Shown in pieces: positions 42,418-51,044 of a stretch of DNA of 64,000 nt (position 1 is its first letter; every line of letters begins with the position of its first letter). A program made the translations under genes and the position numbers. Origin of the DNA: an uncultured Clostridia bacterium (lineage in GTDB: Bacteria; Bacillota; Clostridia; Oscillospirales; Acutalibacteraceae); assembly GCA_947598155.1 (NCBI GenBank), contig CANQFC010000005.1:145115-209114 (forward strand). The letters run 5' to 3'. The notes under the pieces were generated by a model. That model was not told the DNA's origin, did not search any database, and was given only the letters and a program-made list of their open reading frames with translations.

Positions 42418-42647
42418 CATATTTTTGATTCTCTTTCTACCTGTTTTACAACCTCACATAGTTGTGCTATCCTTAAGGCATTACTTTTAGTGAGGCGACT
42501 TATGAGAAATATATATCGAACACAGAAGGTTAGAATAAAAAATAATTTGATAATTCACCTTCGAGGCTTAGAATGTTTTGATTTCACCATAAGAATGTAA
42601 ATAGAAAAAGCTAATGAATGTCATATAAATATTGAGTTTATAGAATA

Positions 42648-42696
42648 AAATCAACCCTCTATCGAAAACTAACGGTTTAGATATGAGGGTTGATTT
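42648..42696 (-). terminator. Terminator after the HerA gene
   Basis: AAATCAACCCTC (42648-42659) pairs exactly with GAGGGTTGATTT (42685-42696), with inner TATC/GATA pairing. It sits 7 bases beyond the HerA stop and separates HerA from the nuclease gene. Confidence 0.7.
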
Positions 42697-42702
42697 AATT
42701 TA

Positions 42703-44400
42703 TTATATCTTTGTTTGTCTTCTTAATGATTCTATTGCAACGTCCAAAGAGTTATCGGTGTTTTCTTTTGACCATTCTGACCAAAATCCTATAGTCGCAC
42801 TATTTGGTTCTGGATTAGGCCTATTGATATTAATTCTACTTGGCAATAAACTCGCATCACCCACTACCAGAGCTTCACCAACATCTAAAATTGGTAAAAG
42901 TTCGCCAAAATTGCCAAGACTGTCTGGTAATAATTTTTTAATAACATTTTGATCATCCGCATTGGTTAATCGCATCGCAATAAAATTACTGCTCTGACTC
43001 AGTACTGTTCTATCAACTTCTGACGGTCTTTGAGTTATTACTACTAAACCTATACCATATTTTCTGCCTTCCTTAGCAATTCTTTCAAAATTAGTTAAGC
43101 TCTGTGTCTCCATACCTTGCTTTGTATTTTGAGGAATATAAAGATGTGCTTCATCGCAAAAAATTGCAATGGGATTGATTTTTTCTCTATCTGTCCATTG
43201 TTGAACACTAAAGATTAATCTTGCTACCAACGATACAACTAACGGTAACACATCAGAAGGAACTTCCGAAAAATCTATTATTTTTACTCCTCCGTTATTT
43301 GATGCCGGCAACATAAGCTTTGAGCATAATTCAAACATATAATCATAATTCAGAAGAGACTCATCACTGGAAAACAAAAAATTCAAACGCTTATCCATAA
43401 CTTTGTTTTCAAGCCTTTGTATGAATCTCGAAAGAGTTCCGTTGAAGTCACCTTTTTTAGGCTTATTATTTGCACCGGGTACCATTTCCTCATTGATATG
43501 ATTTAGTTCTCTTAACAGAGCATTAATATCATATGGTATGGGACTGTCAATAGTAATATCTTCAGCAATATCAGTTTTTTGAATATTATTTAGAAATTCT
43601 CTTTTGCATTCTAAAACAGTTCTACTAAAAATCATTGCTTGGTTAGGTGCATTATTATCTGAACGGTCTATCATCATAGAAGTCATTTCTTCATATGTTA
43701 ACAGCCAATAAGGAAGATATATAAACTCATCTTCCACATTATCTGATGGACCAGCAATTTTATAATGCTTTATATTTTCGCCCGTTATAGGTTCATATTC
43801 TCCATGTATATCAAACACAACTGCATTTGAGGACTGTAATTTTGCAATTTCTTCTATAAGTGTAGCTACTGTACAAGACTTACCAGACCCTGTACTTCCA
43901 ACTATTACAGCGTGTTTTTGAAACAGTTTATTTCCATCTAAATATGCTATGGCTTCCTTATTCAAGGTATAGTTTCCGATTTTTAACGAATTATCCTTGC
44001 CCTCTGCATTTACAGATAAAACGCTCATAAAATTACTTAAATCTTCATTGCTCATTACATAACATTGAGCAGTTATCTCAGGAACTGATTCTAAAGTTCT
44101 TTTAAAAACATTTTCTTTTGTTCCAAATTTGTCTAAAAGAGTTCCGATTAATGTTATTTTAACAATATCATCCTTCTCAATCTCATCACTGTCATCAACC
44201 ATTTCGCCAAATTTTCTGATAATTTTATTAACCATTCCAATCAAAGTTTGCCTTTGCTTAGAGGCTTTTATAACGACAAGATTATTTACCTGTATTTCTG
44301 ATAAGACATCATCATTTTCAACCTTTACAACAATGCTTGCCGTATCAACTGCAATAACATTACCTATTAAAAAGTCATTTTTAAATTCAAATAAACTCAT
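42703..44400 (-). CDS. herA: HerA-type ATPase, partner of SIR2
   Basis: 565 residues. An N-terminal HAS-barrel-like region precedes the RecA-like motor. Walker A is IVGSTGSGKS at about residue 168, followed by VVFDIHGEYEP. Walker B is IAIFCDEAHLYIP near 416, then the arginine-finger/sensor region ITQRPSEVDRTVLSQ and MRLTNADDQ. HerA hexamers move DNA. Fused in operon to SIR2 they form the SIR2-HerA (Nezha-like) anti-phage complex, in which the assembly depletes NAD+ and can act on DNA. The start is 9 bases after the SIR2 stop with a consensus AGGAGG. Confidence 0.87.
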   Translation of the reverse strand: MSLFEFKNDFLIGNVIAVDTASIVVKVENDDVLSEIQVNNLVVIKASKQRQTLIGMVNKIIRKFGEMVDDSDEIEKDDIVKITLIGTLLDKFGTKENVFKRTLESVPEITAQCYVMSNEDLSNFMSVLSVNAEGKDNSLKIGNYTLNKEAIAYLDGNKLFQKHAVIVGSTGSGKSCTVATLIEEIAKLQSSNAVVFDIHGEYEPITGENIKHYKIAGPSDNVEDEFIYLPYWLLTYEEMTSMMIDRSDNNAPNQAMIFSRTVLECKREFLNNIQKTDIAEDITIDSPIPYDINALLRELNHINEEMVPGANNKPKKGDFNGTLSRFIQRLENKVMDKRLNFLFSSDESLLNYDYMFELCSKLMLPASNNGGVKIIDFSEVPSDVLPLVVSLVARLIFSVQQWTDREKINPIAIFCDEAHLYIPQNTKQGMETQSLTNFERIAKEGRKYGIGLVVITQRPSEVDRTVLSQSSNFIAMRLTNADDQNVIKKLLPDSLGNFGELLPILDVGEALVVGDASLLPSRININRPNPEPNSATIGFWSEWSKENTDNSLDVAIESLRRQTKI

Positions 44401-44409
44401 ATTTTCCTC

Positions 44410-45408
44410 CTATATTATTTCCAAGAAATTTTCAAGTTTCCAATATTCTCCGTCAATTTCATACTCTTGTTTATCGATGATTACACGAGTTTTATTTTGC
44501 GGTGCCTCTATAAGTACGATATATCGCTGAGCTTTATTATTAATCAACGATAATGCCGCATCACTTAGTTTTTTAGTTACAACTACTATAGGCTTCCCCA
44601 TAGCAATATTTCTTAAAATATTCTGCTGAATTTGGCTATCGTTAAATCCATAGCCTATACACAAATAGCATTTGGCGTTATTAATAATCTCATTTGATTT
44701 AGTGAAAATATTTACATATGTATCAGTAGTTAATATAGTTTGATATTTGTTAGAACCCGGCGTTACGATTTCCGGAATAAATCCATTTGGTATTTTATAT
44801 TGCAATGGAATGCAAATATTTTCTTTAGTTTCAATACTGTGAAAAGTGTCTAAAGAGCCATGAACCTTTAGAAGATTCACCACATCTTTCTTTTTTAATT
44901 CATCGTTATTGAGAGTTTTTAGATATAGTCCATCAAATCTATTATCAATTTTAACTCCACAAATATCACAGCAATATTCAATATATCTATCATAATTTGT
45001 CGTGATTATATTCACATTGTTATAACAAGTTGACATTAGCTTTGTCAGTAACTCGCACAATGGTTGCCGTTCTCTTAATAAAACTTTTTTATTAAAAAAA
45101 TTCAAATCATATTCAGTTACGAGTTCCCAAGTCAATTTAACTATATCAGTCAATATATCTCCCTTGACATCAATCCCGGTTAAAGCGGACTCCAAATCAA
45201 TGCCTTCATCCAGTCTGTCGGATATTTTGCGCCAATTAGGATTATTTGCATATTTATCTTTCAAATTGGTTTGTAAATATTTTGACAATTCATTCATACC
45301 AGGTATCCCAGCAGGAATTGAGATGCCTGTTCCTGCTAAAACAACAGGAGTATCTGTAATATATGCTTGTACCGTTTTAAATACTACGTCCTTATTTTTA
45401 TCTTCCAT
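44410..45408 (-). CDS. SIR2-like NADase, partner of HerA
   Basis: 332 residues with a SIR2 domain. The NAD-binding motif LAGTGISIPAGIPG is near residue 22. The conserved ITTNYDRYIEYCC carries the catalytic Asn/Asp region, and LLKVHGSLD carries the His. YLCIGYGFNDSQIQQ is the second nucleotide-binding part. In defence systems such SIR2 proteins cleave NAD+ on infection and kill or arrest the cell. The gene is first in the pair with HerA, preceded by AGGAGAG and a promoter region shared with the divergent GNAT-like gene. Confidence 0.85.
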   Translation of the reverse strand: MEDKNKDVVFKTVQAYITDTPVVLAGTGISIPAGIPGMNELSKYLQTNLKDKYANNPNWRKISDRLDEGIDLESALTGIDVKGDILTDIVKLTWELVTEYDLNFFNKKVLLRERQPLCELLTKLMSTCYNNVNIITTNYDRYIEYCCDICGVKIDNRFDGLYLKTLNNDELKKKDVVNLLKVHGSLDTFHSIETKENICIPLQYKIPNGFIPEIVTPGSNKYQTILTTDTYVNIFTKSNEIINNAKCYLCIGYGFNDSQIQQNILRNIAMGKPIVVVTKKLSDAALSLINNKAQRYIVLIEAPQNKTRVIIDKQEYEIDGEYWKLENFLEII

Positions 45409-45475
45409 ATTCTCTCCTATAATATTTATTTATTATTAAAAATGATTCTCAATAATTATATAATTGCTAATCTCC

Positions 45476-45509
45476 AATGCAGGATAACTGTTTGTTATCG
45501 AAGGTGGAT
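45476..45509 (+). repeat. 34-bp inverted repeat, left copy (leader of the GNAT-like gene)
   Basis: Exact inverted copy of 47214-47247. It contains the palindrome GATAAC-TGTTT-GTTATC and the ribosome site AAGGTGG, and ends 4 bases before the ATG at 45514. Confidence 0.9.
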
Positions 45510-45513
45510 TCAT

Positions 45514-46512
45514 ATGATAGATAAACTTGATTATACATTTTCTATAAAGAGAATAAAAAAAACTACTGATACAGATTATATAAATGCTATTAAAATATAT
45601 AACGATAAAATCCCTTATGAAATAAGAACTCCATCAAACGAAATAACAATGTGGTTAAATAATGAATCCAAAAACAATCCATTTGAGTTATTTTGCTTTG
45701 TTCTATATTTCAATAATGAAGTTGTTGGATTTGCTATGGAAACCTATATCAAAAGAAGCAAAATTATGTTGGGTGAATATTTATCATTGAAGAATGAGTT
45801 CGAATTTGAAACTATAATTTTTGCATATATTGATTTAATTAGGAATTATTATAAAGCTCGCAATATCGATATATCTTTTTTTGTTGACGAAATCAGCTAT
45901 AAAGATTCAGGTAAAAACATAGATAAAGAAAGTAAACTTTTCAAAAAAATGTTATGCGTTCAAGGTTATGGAGAGGTTGAAGCATTACATACAACGCTAC
46001 CATTAGGCCTTAATAATTTTGAAAGTTCTTTTACTGCAAAGATTTATATAAAAGCTAATGATGATATTAACGAAATCTCAAAAGACACCTATTTACAAAT
46101 AATTGAATCAATATATTATGATTATTATGTATCATGGTATAAAGATTTTTTCACTGAAATACAATTTGATAAATACAAGAAAAAAGTCGATACATTTTAT
46201 AATAATATTTGCAATGAACTAATTAAAAAAAATAAATTACATGTGACTTATGCGGATTGCCCAATTTTAAGAGAACGACAACACTCATTTGAATCAATAA
46301 CTATACCGACAAAAGCATCTAACAAAATTTTATCTTGGATAATAATTATATTATTAGTTTTGATTTTGCCCCCACTTATAACTTATTTTTACACATTGAT
46401 ATTAGAAACAACAAAAATTGAAATGAATAGTGTAAATTCTGTTTTAGGTGAAAGCATAAGTGGAATACTAACATTTATTTCTGCTTATGTAGTATATAAG
46501 AAGAGATTATAA
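45514..46512 (+). CDS. GNAT-like protein with two C-terminal membrane helices
   Basis: 332 residues. The front half looks like an N-acetyltransferase fold (FVLYFNNEVVGFAMETY then RSKIMLGEYLSLKN and a long helix IIFAYIDLIRNYYKA), although the acetyl-CoA loop is not clear-cut. Two hydrophobic segments at about 275-300 and 308-328 should anchor it to the membrane. The start is the ATG at 45514, with the ribosome site inside the inverted repeat; the longer frame from 45367 has no ribosome site. It converges on the methyltransferase gene with a 6-base overlap. Function unknown. Confidence 0.65.
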   Translation: MIDKLDYTFSIKRIKKTTDTDYINAIKIYNDKIPYEIRTPSNEITMWLNNESKNNPFELFCFVLYFNNEVVGFAMETYIKRSKIMLGEYLSLKNEFEFETIIFAYIDLIRNYYKARNIDISFFVDEISYKDSGKNIDKESKLFKKMLCVQGYGEVEALHTTLPLGLNNFESSFTAKIYIKANDDINEISKDTYLQIIESIYYDYYVSWYKDFFTEIQFDKYKKKVDTFYNNICNELIKKNKLHVTYADCPILRERQHSFESITIPTKASNKILSWIIIILLVLILPPLITYFYTLILETTKIEMNSVNSVLGESISGILTFISAYVVYKKRL

Positions 46513-47208
46513 CTTCTTTAAAGTAACTATAATATTTCCTGAAAGTTTTTTGGTTACAATGTGCCTATTTAAAACTTTATCAAATTTATTAAACTTTTCT
46601 GCAATAAATTCATGCTTTGCAAATAAAGAATCGATTATATGAAATCCTGTAACATCTAAAATCTTAATGCTATTATAACTCTCTATAATATTCATAATAT
46701 AGTTATATGAATATATCCATTGTTTTTGATCTTTCCCAAGATAATCAGTACTTATAATTGATGCATCTTTTTTGTGTTCTTTAGTAAACAAATATTCCAA
46801 ACTATTACTATTTTCAAATTCAAGTATTATAATACCGTCAGTATTCACAACACGTATTAATTCAGAAATGGAAGCTATGGCATCAGTATAGTTTATGACA
46901 CTTCCCACACATATTGCTCCATCAAAGTAATTCTCATCGAATGGAATAGATTCGATGCTTCCTATTGTATATTCCGTACAATTATTAACTTTATTCTCAG
47001 CAATGTCCATATGATGCATTTTACAGTTAAGGTCATAACTGTTACCCGCAGAACCTGCATTTAAAATATAATTACATTTAGTAATCGGACTTTTATGCAA
47101 ATAATTCCAAATGAAATTATATGAGTAATTGTACCAATAAGAATTAGACCATACATTTTCTGCTGTTTCATAAAATTGTTTTGTTTCAGTTAAATTTAAT
47201 TTTTCCAT
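46507..47208 (-). CDS. SAM-dependent methyltransferase, convergent partner of the GNAT-like gene
   Basis: 233 residues. The class I fold is supported by motif I ILNAGSAGNSYDL, the acidic MDIAENKV, IESIPFDENYFDGAICVG and the post-III region VVNTDGIIILEFE. The substrate is unknown. Its leader, including the AAGGTGG ribosome site, is identical to that of the convergent GNAT-like gene, so both should respond to one regulator. Codon use is AT-rich as in the island. Confidence 0.75.
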   Translation of the reverse strand: MEKLNLTETKQFYETAENVWSNSYWYNYSYNFIWNYLHKSPITKCNYILNAGSAGNSYDLNCKMHHMDIAENKVNNCTEYTIGSIESIPFDENYFDGAICVGSVINYTDAIASISELIRVVNTDGIIILEFENSNSLEYLFTKEHKKDASIISTDYLGKDQKQWIYSYNYIMNIIESYNSIKILDVTGFHIIDSLFAKHEFIAEKFNKFDKVLNRHIVTKKLSGNIIVTLKKL

Positions 47209-47213
47209 ATATT

Positions 47214-47247
47214 ATCCACCTTCGATAACAAACAGTTATCCTGCATT
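47214..47247 (-). repeat. 34-bp inverted repeat, right copy (leader of the methyltransferase gene)
   Basis: Exact reverse complement of 45476-45509; ends 5 bases before the ATG at 47208 on the minus strand. No matching target-site duplication is seen outside the pair. Most of the rest of 47248-47827 is AT-rich and without a gene. Confidence 0.9.
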
Positions 47248-47480
47248 TGTTTGATATATTGCCAAAAATTTTATATCATTGTTTCCTTATAACAATAACA
47301 TCTTGGTTCTTTTATACCACATTTTTATTGTTTTTCAAATATAGATTGCATAAATATCAATAAAAATGACATAAATGATGAATTATCATTAATTCTTGCA
47401 CTTGACATCTCGACATCCTTCTTTCACATCATAACAAAGTTTATATGCTACGAATATGACTGACATCTGTATTTTTCATA

Positions 47481-47560
47481 TTTTTTAAAGTTCTATTGAT
47501 CGATTCGCTCTCAATTTGAGATAGCCCATAGAACAAAGCAATCAACAACTTACTTTAAAT
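47481..47560 (-). pseudogene. Serine recombinase gene remnant
   Basis: On the minus strand one frame reads SKLLIALFYGLSQIESESIN. It matches the segment SELLITLFSGLSQAESESIS of the recombinase at 48551-50179 and is followed by an unrelated frame. It is about 27 codons long and has no start or stop of its own. Confidence 0.65.
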
Positions 47561-47827
47561 TTTTATTCTCCATATATATACAACAGTTAAAAACGCCAAA
47601 ATGTGACAAGAAATTTAAAATTTATTTAAATTTTAAGAAAATGAAAAAATACTGTTTATATTTTTTGCCCTTGATAAAAAGAACAAGTGTGACAACCAAT
47701 TAGAATGGTATATTCTATTAGTTCATCCAAATGTTTTCATTTCAATATAAGTATATTTGTGACGCTCGGACAATTCAGCACAGTTAGCAAAAACTTAGTA
47801 AAAAAATTTGAACTATAGTCCGAAGAT

Positions 47828-48391
47828 TTATTTCTGCCTTATTTCACTCGGCTTTTCCTTTTGGTATTTAGGATAATCCATAAGTGGCTCTGATGTAACA
47901 AACCGATATCCAACTACCCATTCTTCTGGCCAATCAAAGGGTAATAATATTTGGTCTGCACCACCTTTAAGGATCGTACCGGACAATAATTTTACAGGTG
48001 CAACAATGCCAACATTTATAACTACATCTTTTGGAACGATAATTTTTTCTTCAATATACAGAGCATTCTTCCATTGAGGATTTAATGCAAGTCTCATTTT
48101 AACATCAATACGGGATTCGGCAAACTCCGTAGTTGCAAATGCTCCTAACTGTTTTGCCCCTGCTTTACCCGAAGGGGTTAAACCGTAAGTTCTATACAGC
48201 ACTATCTCATTGATAGTTATATATGTTTTGTATTTACCATCCTTAAAACTATTTGTTATTTCTTCATTTAAAAGCTGTTTTTCAATTTCCTTGATATTAC
48301 TTTCGTTAAGAATGGTTTTGAATTTTTGATTCGTACTTCCTGAAACAAATCCAAGTCCCAATTCTTTTAGTTCTTCAAAAGTCCAACGCAT
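47828..48391 (-). CDS. Possible toxin-type protein (ADP-ribosyltransferase-like pattern)
   Basis: 187 residues, no signal peptide. The C-terminal part has the order IVLYRTYG, GAKQLGAFATTEF, RLALNPQWKNALYIEEKIIVPKDV and GGADQILLPF. This layout (an early Y-R, a middle G.F.T segment, a strand pair and a late Q-x-x-L/V-P) resembles ADP-ribosyltransferase-like toxin domains of polymorphic toxins. The likeness is by eye and not strong. GGAG lies about 8 bases before the ATG. No immunity or antitoxin gene is obvious beside it, and it borders the recombinase cluster, so it may be cargo of that element. Confidence 0.4.
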   Translation of the reverse strand: MRWTFEELKELGLGFVSGSTNQKFKTILNESNIKEIEKQLLNEEITNSFKDGKYKTYITINEIVLYRTYGLTPSGKAGAKQLGAFATTEFAESRIDVKMRLALNPQWKNALYIEEKIIVPKDVVINVGIVAPVKLLSGTILKGGADQILLPFDWPEEWVVGYRFVTSEPLMDYPKYQKEKPSEIRQK

Positions 48392-48550
48392 GTATTAACT
48401 CCAATAATATTTGCAATAAAATTAGTACTTATATGCCGAAAATTGTTCATTACACAATCAATATACTTAGCAATTATTTTATACCATATTTTCCCGGCTT
48501 TTTCAATAACACTGCCAAATCGATATTTTATTATTAAACAATATCGCTGA

Positions 48551-50179
48551 TTACATCTTTGCCTCTATCTTTATCCCATCCTTGAAATAAATGTGCAATT
48601 TATCTTTTGATATTACTTTAATGCACTCTATTAGCTGTCTAACTACAAGGTCGTTATATTCCACAGGATGATTTTTAAGTCCTTGCATAATTACAGTCAT
48701 TTCTTCTATGGAATCGGCGGTGGTTTCGATTTTTGACTTGCTTTTTTCAATTTCATCTAGTTCATCCTTGATCGCGTACATCTCTGCGTATAGGCTTTCA
48801 AATTGCGTGTCAAAATCGCCGTTTTGAGCCGCTTCGCTATCCATATCAGTAAGCTTGTTGATACGCTCCTGAATCGTCTTTAAACGCTCTTGCTTGTGAA
48901 AAATACTGCTTGTATCCTGATTGTGTTGATACATTTCTATATGCCTGCAGATACGGTCAACATCAGCATTTTCCATATGTGCTTTTTGTGTAATTGCTTC
49001 TGCAACTGCATTGTGCAATATTGATTCTTCAATTGAAGGTGAATCTTTACAGTATTTTTTACCGTAATCAAGTCGGCTAATGCACCGCCATACAATTTTT
49101 TTCTTTCCGTTTTTTGACCATGTGCATCGGCGGTACGGTGTTCCACAGTGGCCGCAGTATAGGATTTCGGATAAGGCATACTTACTTGAATATTTACCAA
49201 GTTCTGTTTTAGTGCCGACCTGCTTAACTTTTTTCTTACTGTTTCTGCGTGAGATTTCTTCCTGTACTCTGTCAAATACGGCTCTTTCAATTATGGCAGG
49301 ATGATTATTTTCAACATAGTACATAGGCAGTTCGCCATTGTTCTTTTTTGATTTTTTGCTTATGCAGTCAACGACATATGTCTTTTGCAGTAAGGCATCG
49401 CCCTTGTATTTTTCGTTTGTCAGTATCGACTGAACTCTTGCAGATGACCAATTTGTTTTGCCTCTTGCTGTCGGAATTTCGTCCGCCGTTAGTCCTTTCG
49501 CGATATCAAGTAAGCTTTTTCCCGCAAGGTATTCAGAAAATATTCTGCGGATTATAACTGCCTGTTCTTCATCAATTTCGGGCTTGCCGTCTGCTCCTTT
49601 GCGATAACCGAGGAATGATTTATAGCTGAACGGCACATTTCCGTTTTTTAGGCTCTGCCGTTTTCCGATTTTAACATTCATACTGATGGATTCGCTCTCG
49701 GCTTGGGACAACCCGCTAAATAAAGTGATTAGCAGTTCGCTTGAAACTTGAAGCGTGTTGATACCCTCTTTTTCAAAGATAATCGGTATTCCCATCTCTT
49801 TCAGTTCTCGGACATAAAGTAGGCAGTCAAGATTATTTCGTGAAAACCGTGATACCGATTTTGTAATGATTAAATCAATTTTACCTTTTCGGCAATCTTC
49901 AATCATACGCATGAAATCGGGGCGTTTCTTAGCAATTGTACCTGTAATGCCCTCATCAGCGTATATACCTGCCATTTGCCAGTTTGGTTTCATCATAATC
50001 ATTTCCGTATACATTTCTTTTTGTGTCTCGAAGCTATGTTCCTGCTGTTCTTTATCTGTCGAAACTCGGCAGTAGGCGGCAACGCGCTTGGGACGTATAT
50101 CAATTCGGTTTTCGCCTGAAAATTCAGGTTTCGGCGGTATGATTCTGACCAATTTCGGTGCAGATCGTGTTTGCATCAT
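48551..50179 (-). CDS. Large serine recombinase (third of the cluster)
   Basis: 542 residues. The resolvase domain starts VAAYCRVSTDKEQQ with catalytic Ser at about residue 40, then YADEGITGT, LIITKSVSRFSRN and LFSGLSQAESESIS. The recombinase domain, a zinc-ribbon (LYCGHCGTPYRRC) and a coiled-coil region complete the typical large-serine-integrase plan. It catalyses integration and excision of the element. It overlaps the preceding recombinase-like gene by about 50 bases, with AAAGGAG upstream of its ATG. Confidence 0.92.
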   Translation of the reverse strand: MMQTRSAPKLVRIIPPKPEFSGENRIDIRPKRVAAYCRVSTDKEQQEHSFETQKEMYTEMIMMKPNWQMAGIYADEGITGTIAKKRPDFMRMIEDCRKGKIDLIITKSVSRFSRNNLDCLLYVRELKEMGIPIIFEKEGINTLQVSSELLITLFSGLSQAESESISMNVKIGKRQSLKNGNVPFSYKSFLGYRKGADGKPEIDEEQAVIIRRIFSEYLAGKSLLDIAKGLTADEIPTARGKTNWSSARVQSILTNEKYKGDALLQKTYVVDCISKKSKKNNGELPMYYVENNHPAIIERAVFDRVQEEISRRNSKKKVKQVGTKTELGKYSSKYALSEILYCGHCGTPYRRCTWSKNGKKKIVWRCISRLDYGKKYCKDSPSIEESILHNAVAEAITQKAHMENADVDRICRHIEMYQHNQDTSSIFHKQERLKTIQERINKLTDMDSEAAQNGDFDTQFESLYAEMYAIKDELDEIEKSKSKIETTADSIEEMTVIMQGLKNHPVEYNDLVVRQLIECIKVISKDKLHIYFKDGIKIEAKM

Positions 50180-51044
50180 TTAAAGGCAGCTCCTTTCGTA
50201 TGATTTTATTGTTTTTCAGTTTTAAACAGACTTTTTTGTCTTTATCAATTGTAATAGCTGATACCGTTCTATCGAATAATCTCGTATTAAATGCTGAAAG
50301 CGGACTTGATTGCTCAAAGTCCGCTTTCAATCTATCTGTAATGTGTCGAACACCTTTATACGCATCATACTTTTTCGTTGCACATTGCAGTATCATATTT
50401 TGTATTTCATTTTTATCGAAGTCAATAGATTCAAGCTGCCGTTCAATCTCATTTTCCATTCTGATGATTTCAAGAGACGGTTCAGCCTGAATATCTGTTT
50501 CTTCATATTCCGTAATTTTGGGGGTTGATATTAGTAAATTCAGTATTTCCGTAATTTCATGTTCAAGTTCGGCAACAGTCATATACACACTAAACTTACA
50601 GCCTTCATTTTTACAAAACCACTTTTCACTATTTTTAAGTCTGCTGTCCGTATTGTGGAATAATCTCCTTTCACAGTTTGAACAGATTACTTTATTTGTA
50701 AGCAATTTCTTTTCTGCTGTTATTACAGGGTTTATGTTTCTTATTCGGTTATTCTTTTCGACATTGGCTCTTTGGAAAGTGTCCTTGTCAATTATTGCAG
50801 GATAATTGTCACCACCGATATACCGCTTATCTTCAATCATACGCTTAATACGGCTTTTGTTCCAATTATATTCGCCGGGCAAAAATTCAATCTGATTTTC
50901 TGTAAGCCTTTCGGCAATATTCTTTAAATTTTCCCCGTTCAGATATTGACTGAATATTTGTTTAACTGTATCGACTTCTTTTAAGCATATTACAATCAAG
51001 CCGTTTTGCATTTCATATCCGTACGGAAACCGCCTGTTTTTCAT
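50124..51044 (-). CDS. Recombinase-like protein lacking the catalytic resolvase domain
   Basis: 306 residues. It begins directly with the recombinase (DNA-binding) domain: FPYGYEMQNGLIV, EVDTVKQIFSQYLNGENLKNIAERL and WNKSRIKRMIEDKRYIGG. A zinc ribbon follows (ICSNCERRLF.. KNEGC) and then a helical region. There is no Ser-containing resolvase core, so it cannot cut DNA alone and may act as a targeting or accessory subunit. Its ATG overlaps the TAA of the upstream recombinase gene (TAATG), with GGAGG eight to ten bases before it. Confidence 0.85.
   Translation of the reverse strand: MKNRRFPYGYEMQNGLIVICLKEVDTVKQIFSQYLNGENLKNIAERLTENQIEFLPGEYNWNKSRIKRMIEDKRYIGGDNYPAIIDKDTFQRANVEKNNRIRNINPVITAEKKLLTNKVICSNCERRLFHNTDSRLKNSEKWFCKNEGCKFSVYMTVAELEHEITEILNLLISTPKITEYEETDIQAEPSLEIIRMENEIERQLESIDFDKNEIQNMILQCATKKYDAYKGVRHITDRLKADFEQSSPLSAFNTRLFDRTVSAITIDKDKKVCLKLKNNKIIRKELPLNDANTICTEIGQNHTAET

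Noticed and set aside
45476-47247. Simple insertion sequence with terminal inverted repeats
   Set aside because: No transposase inside, and no direct target-site duplication outside the repeats.
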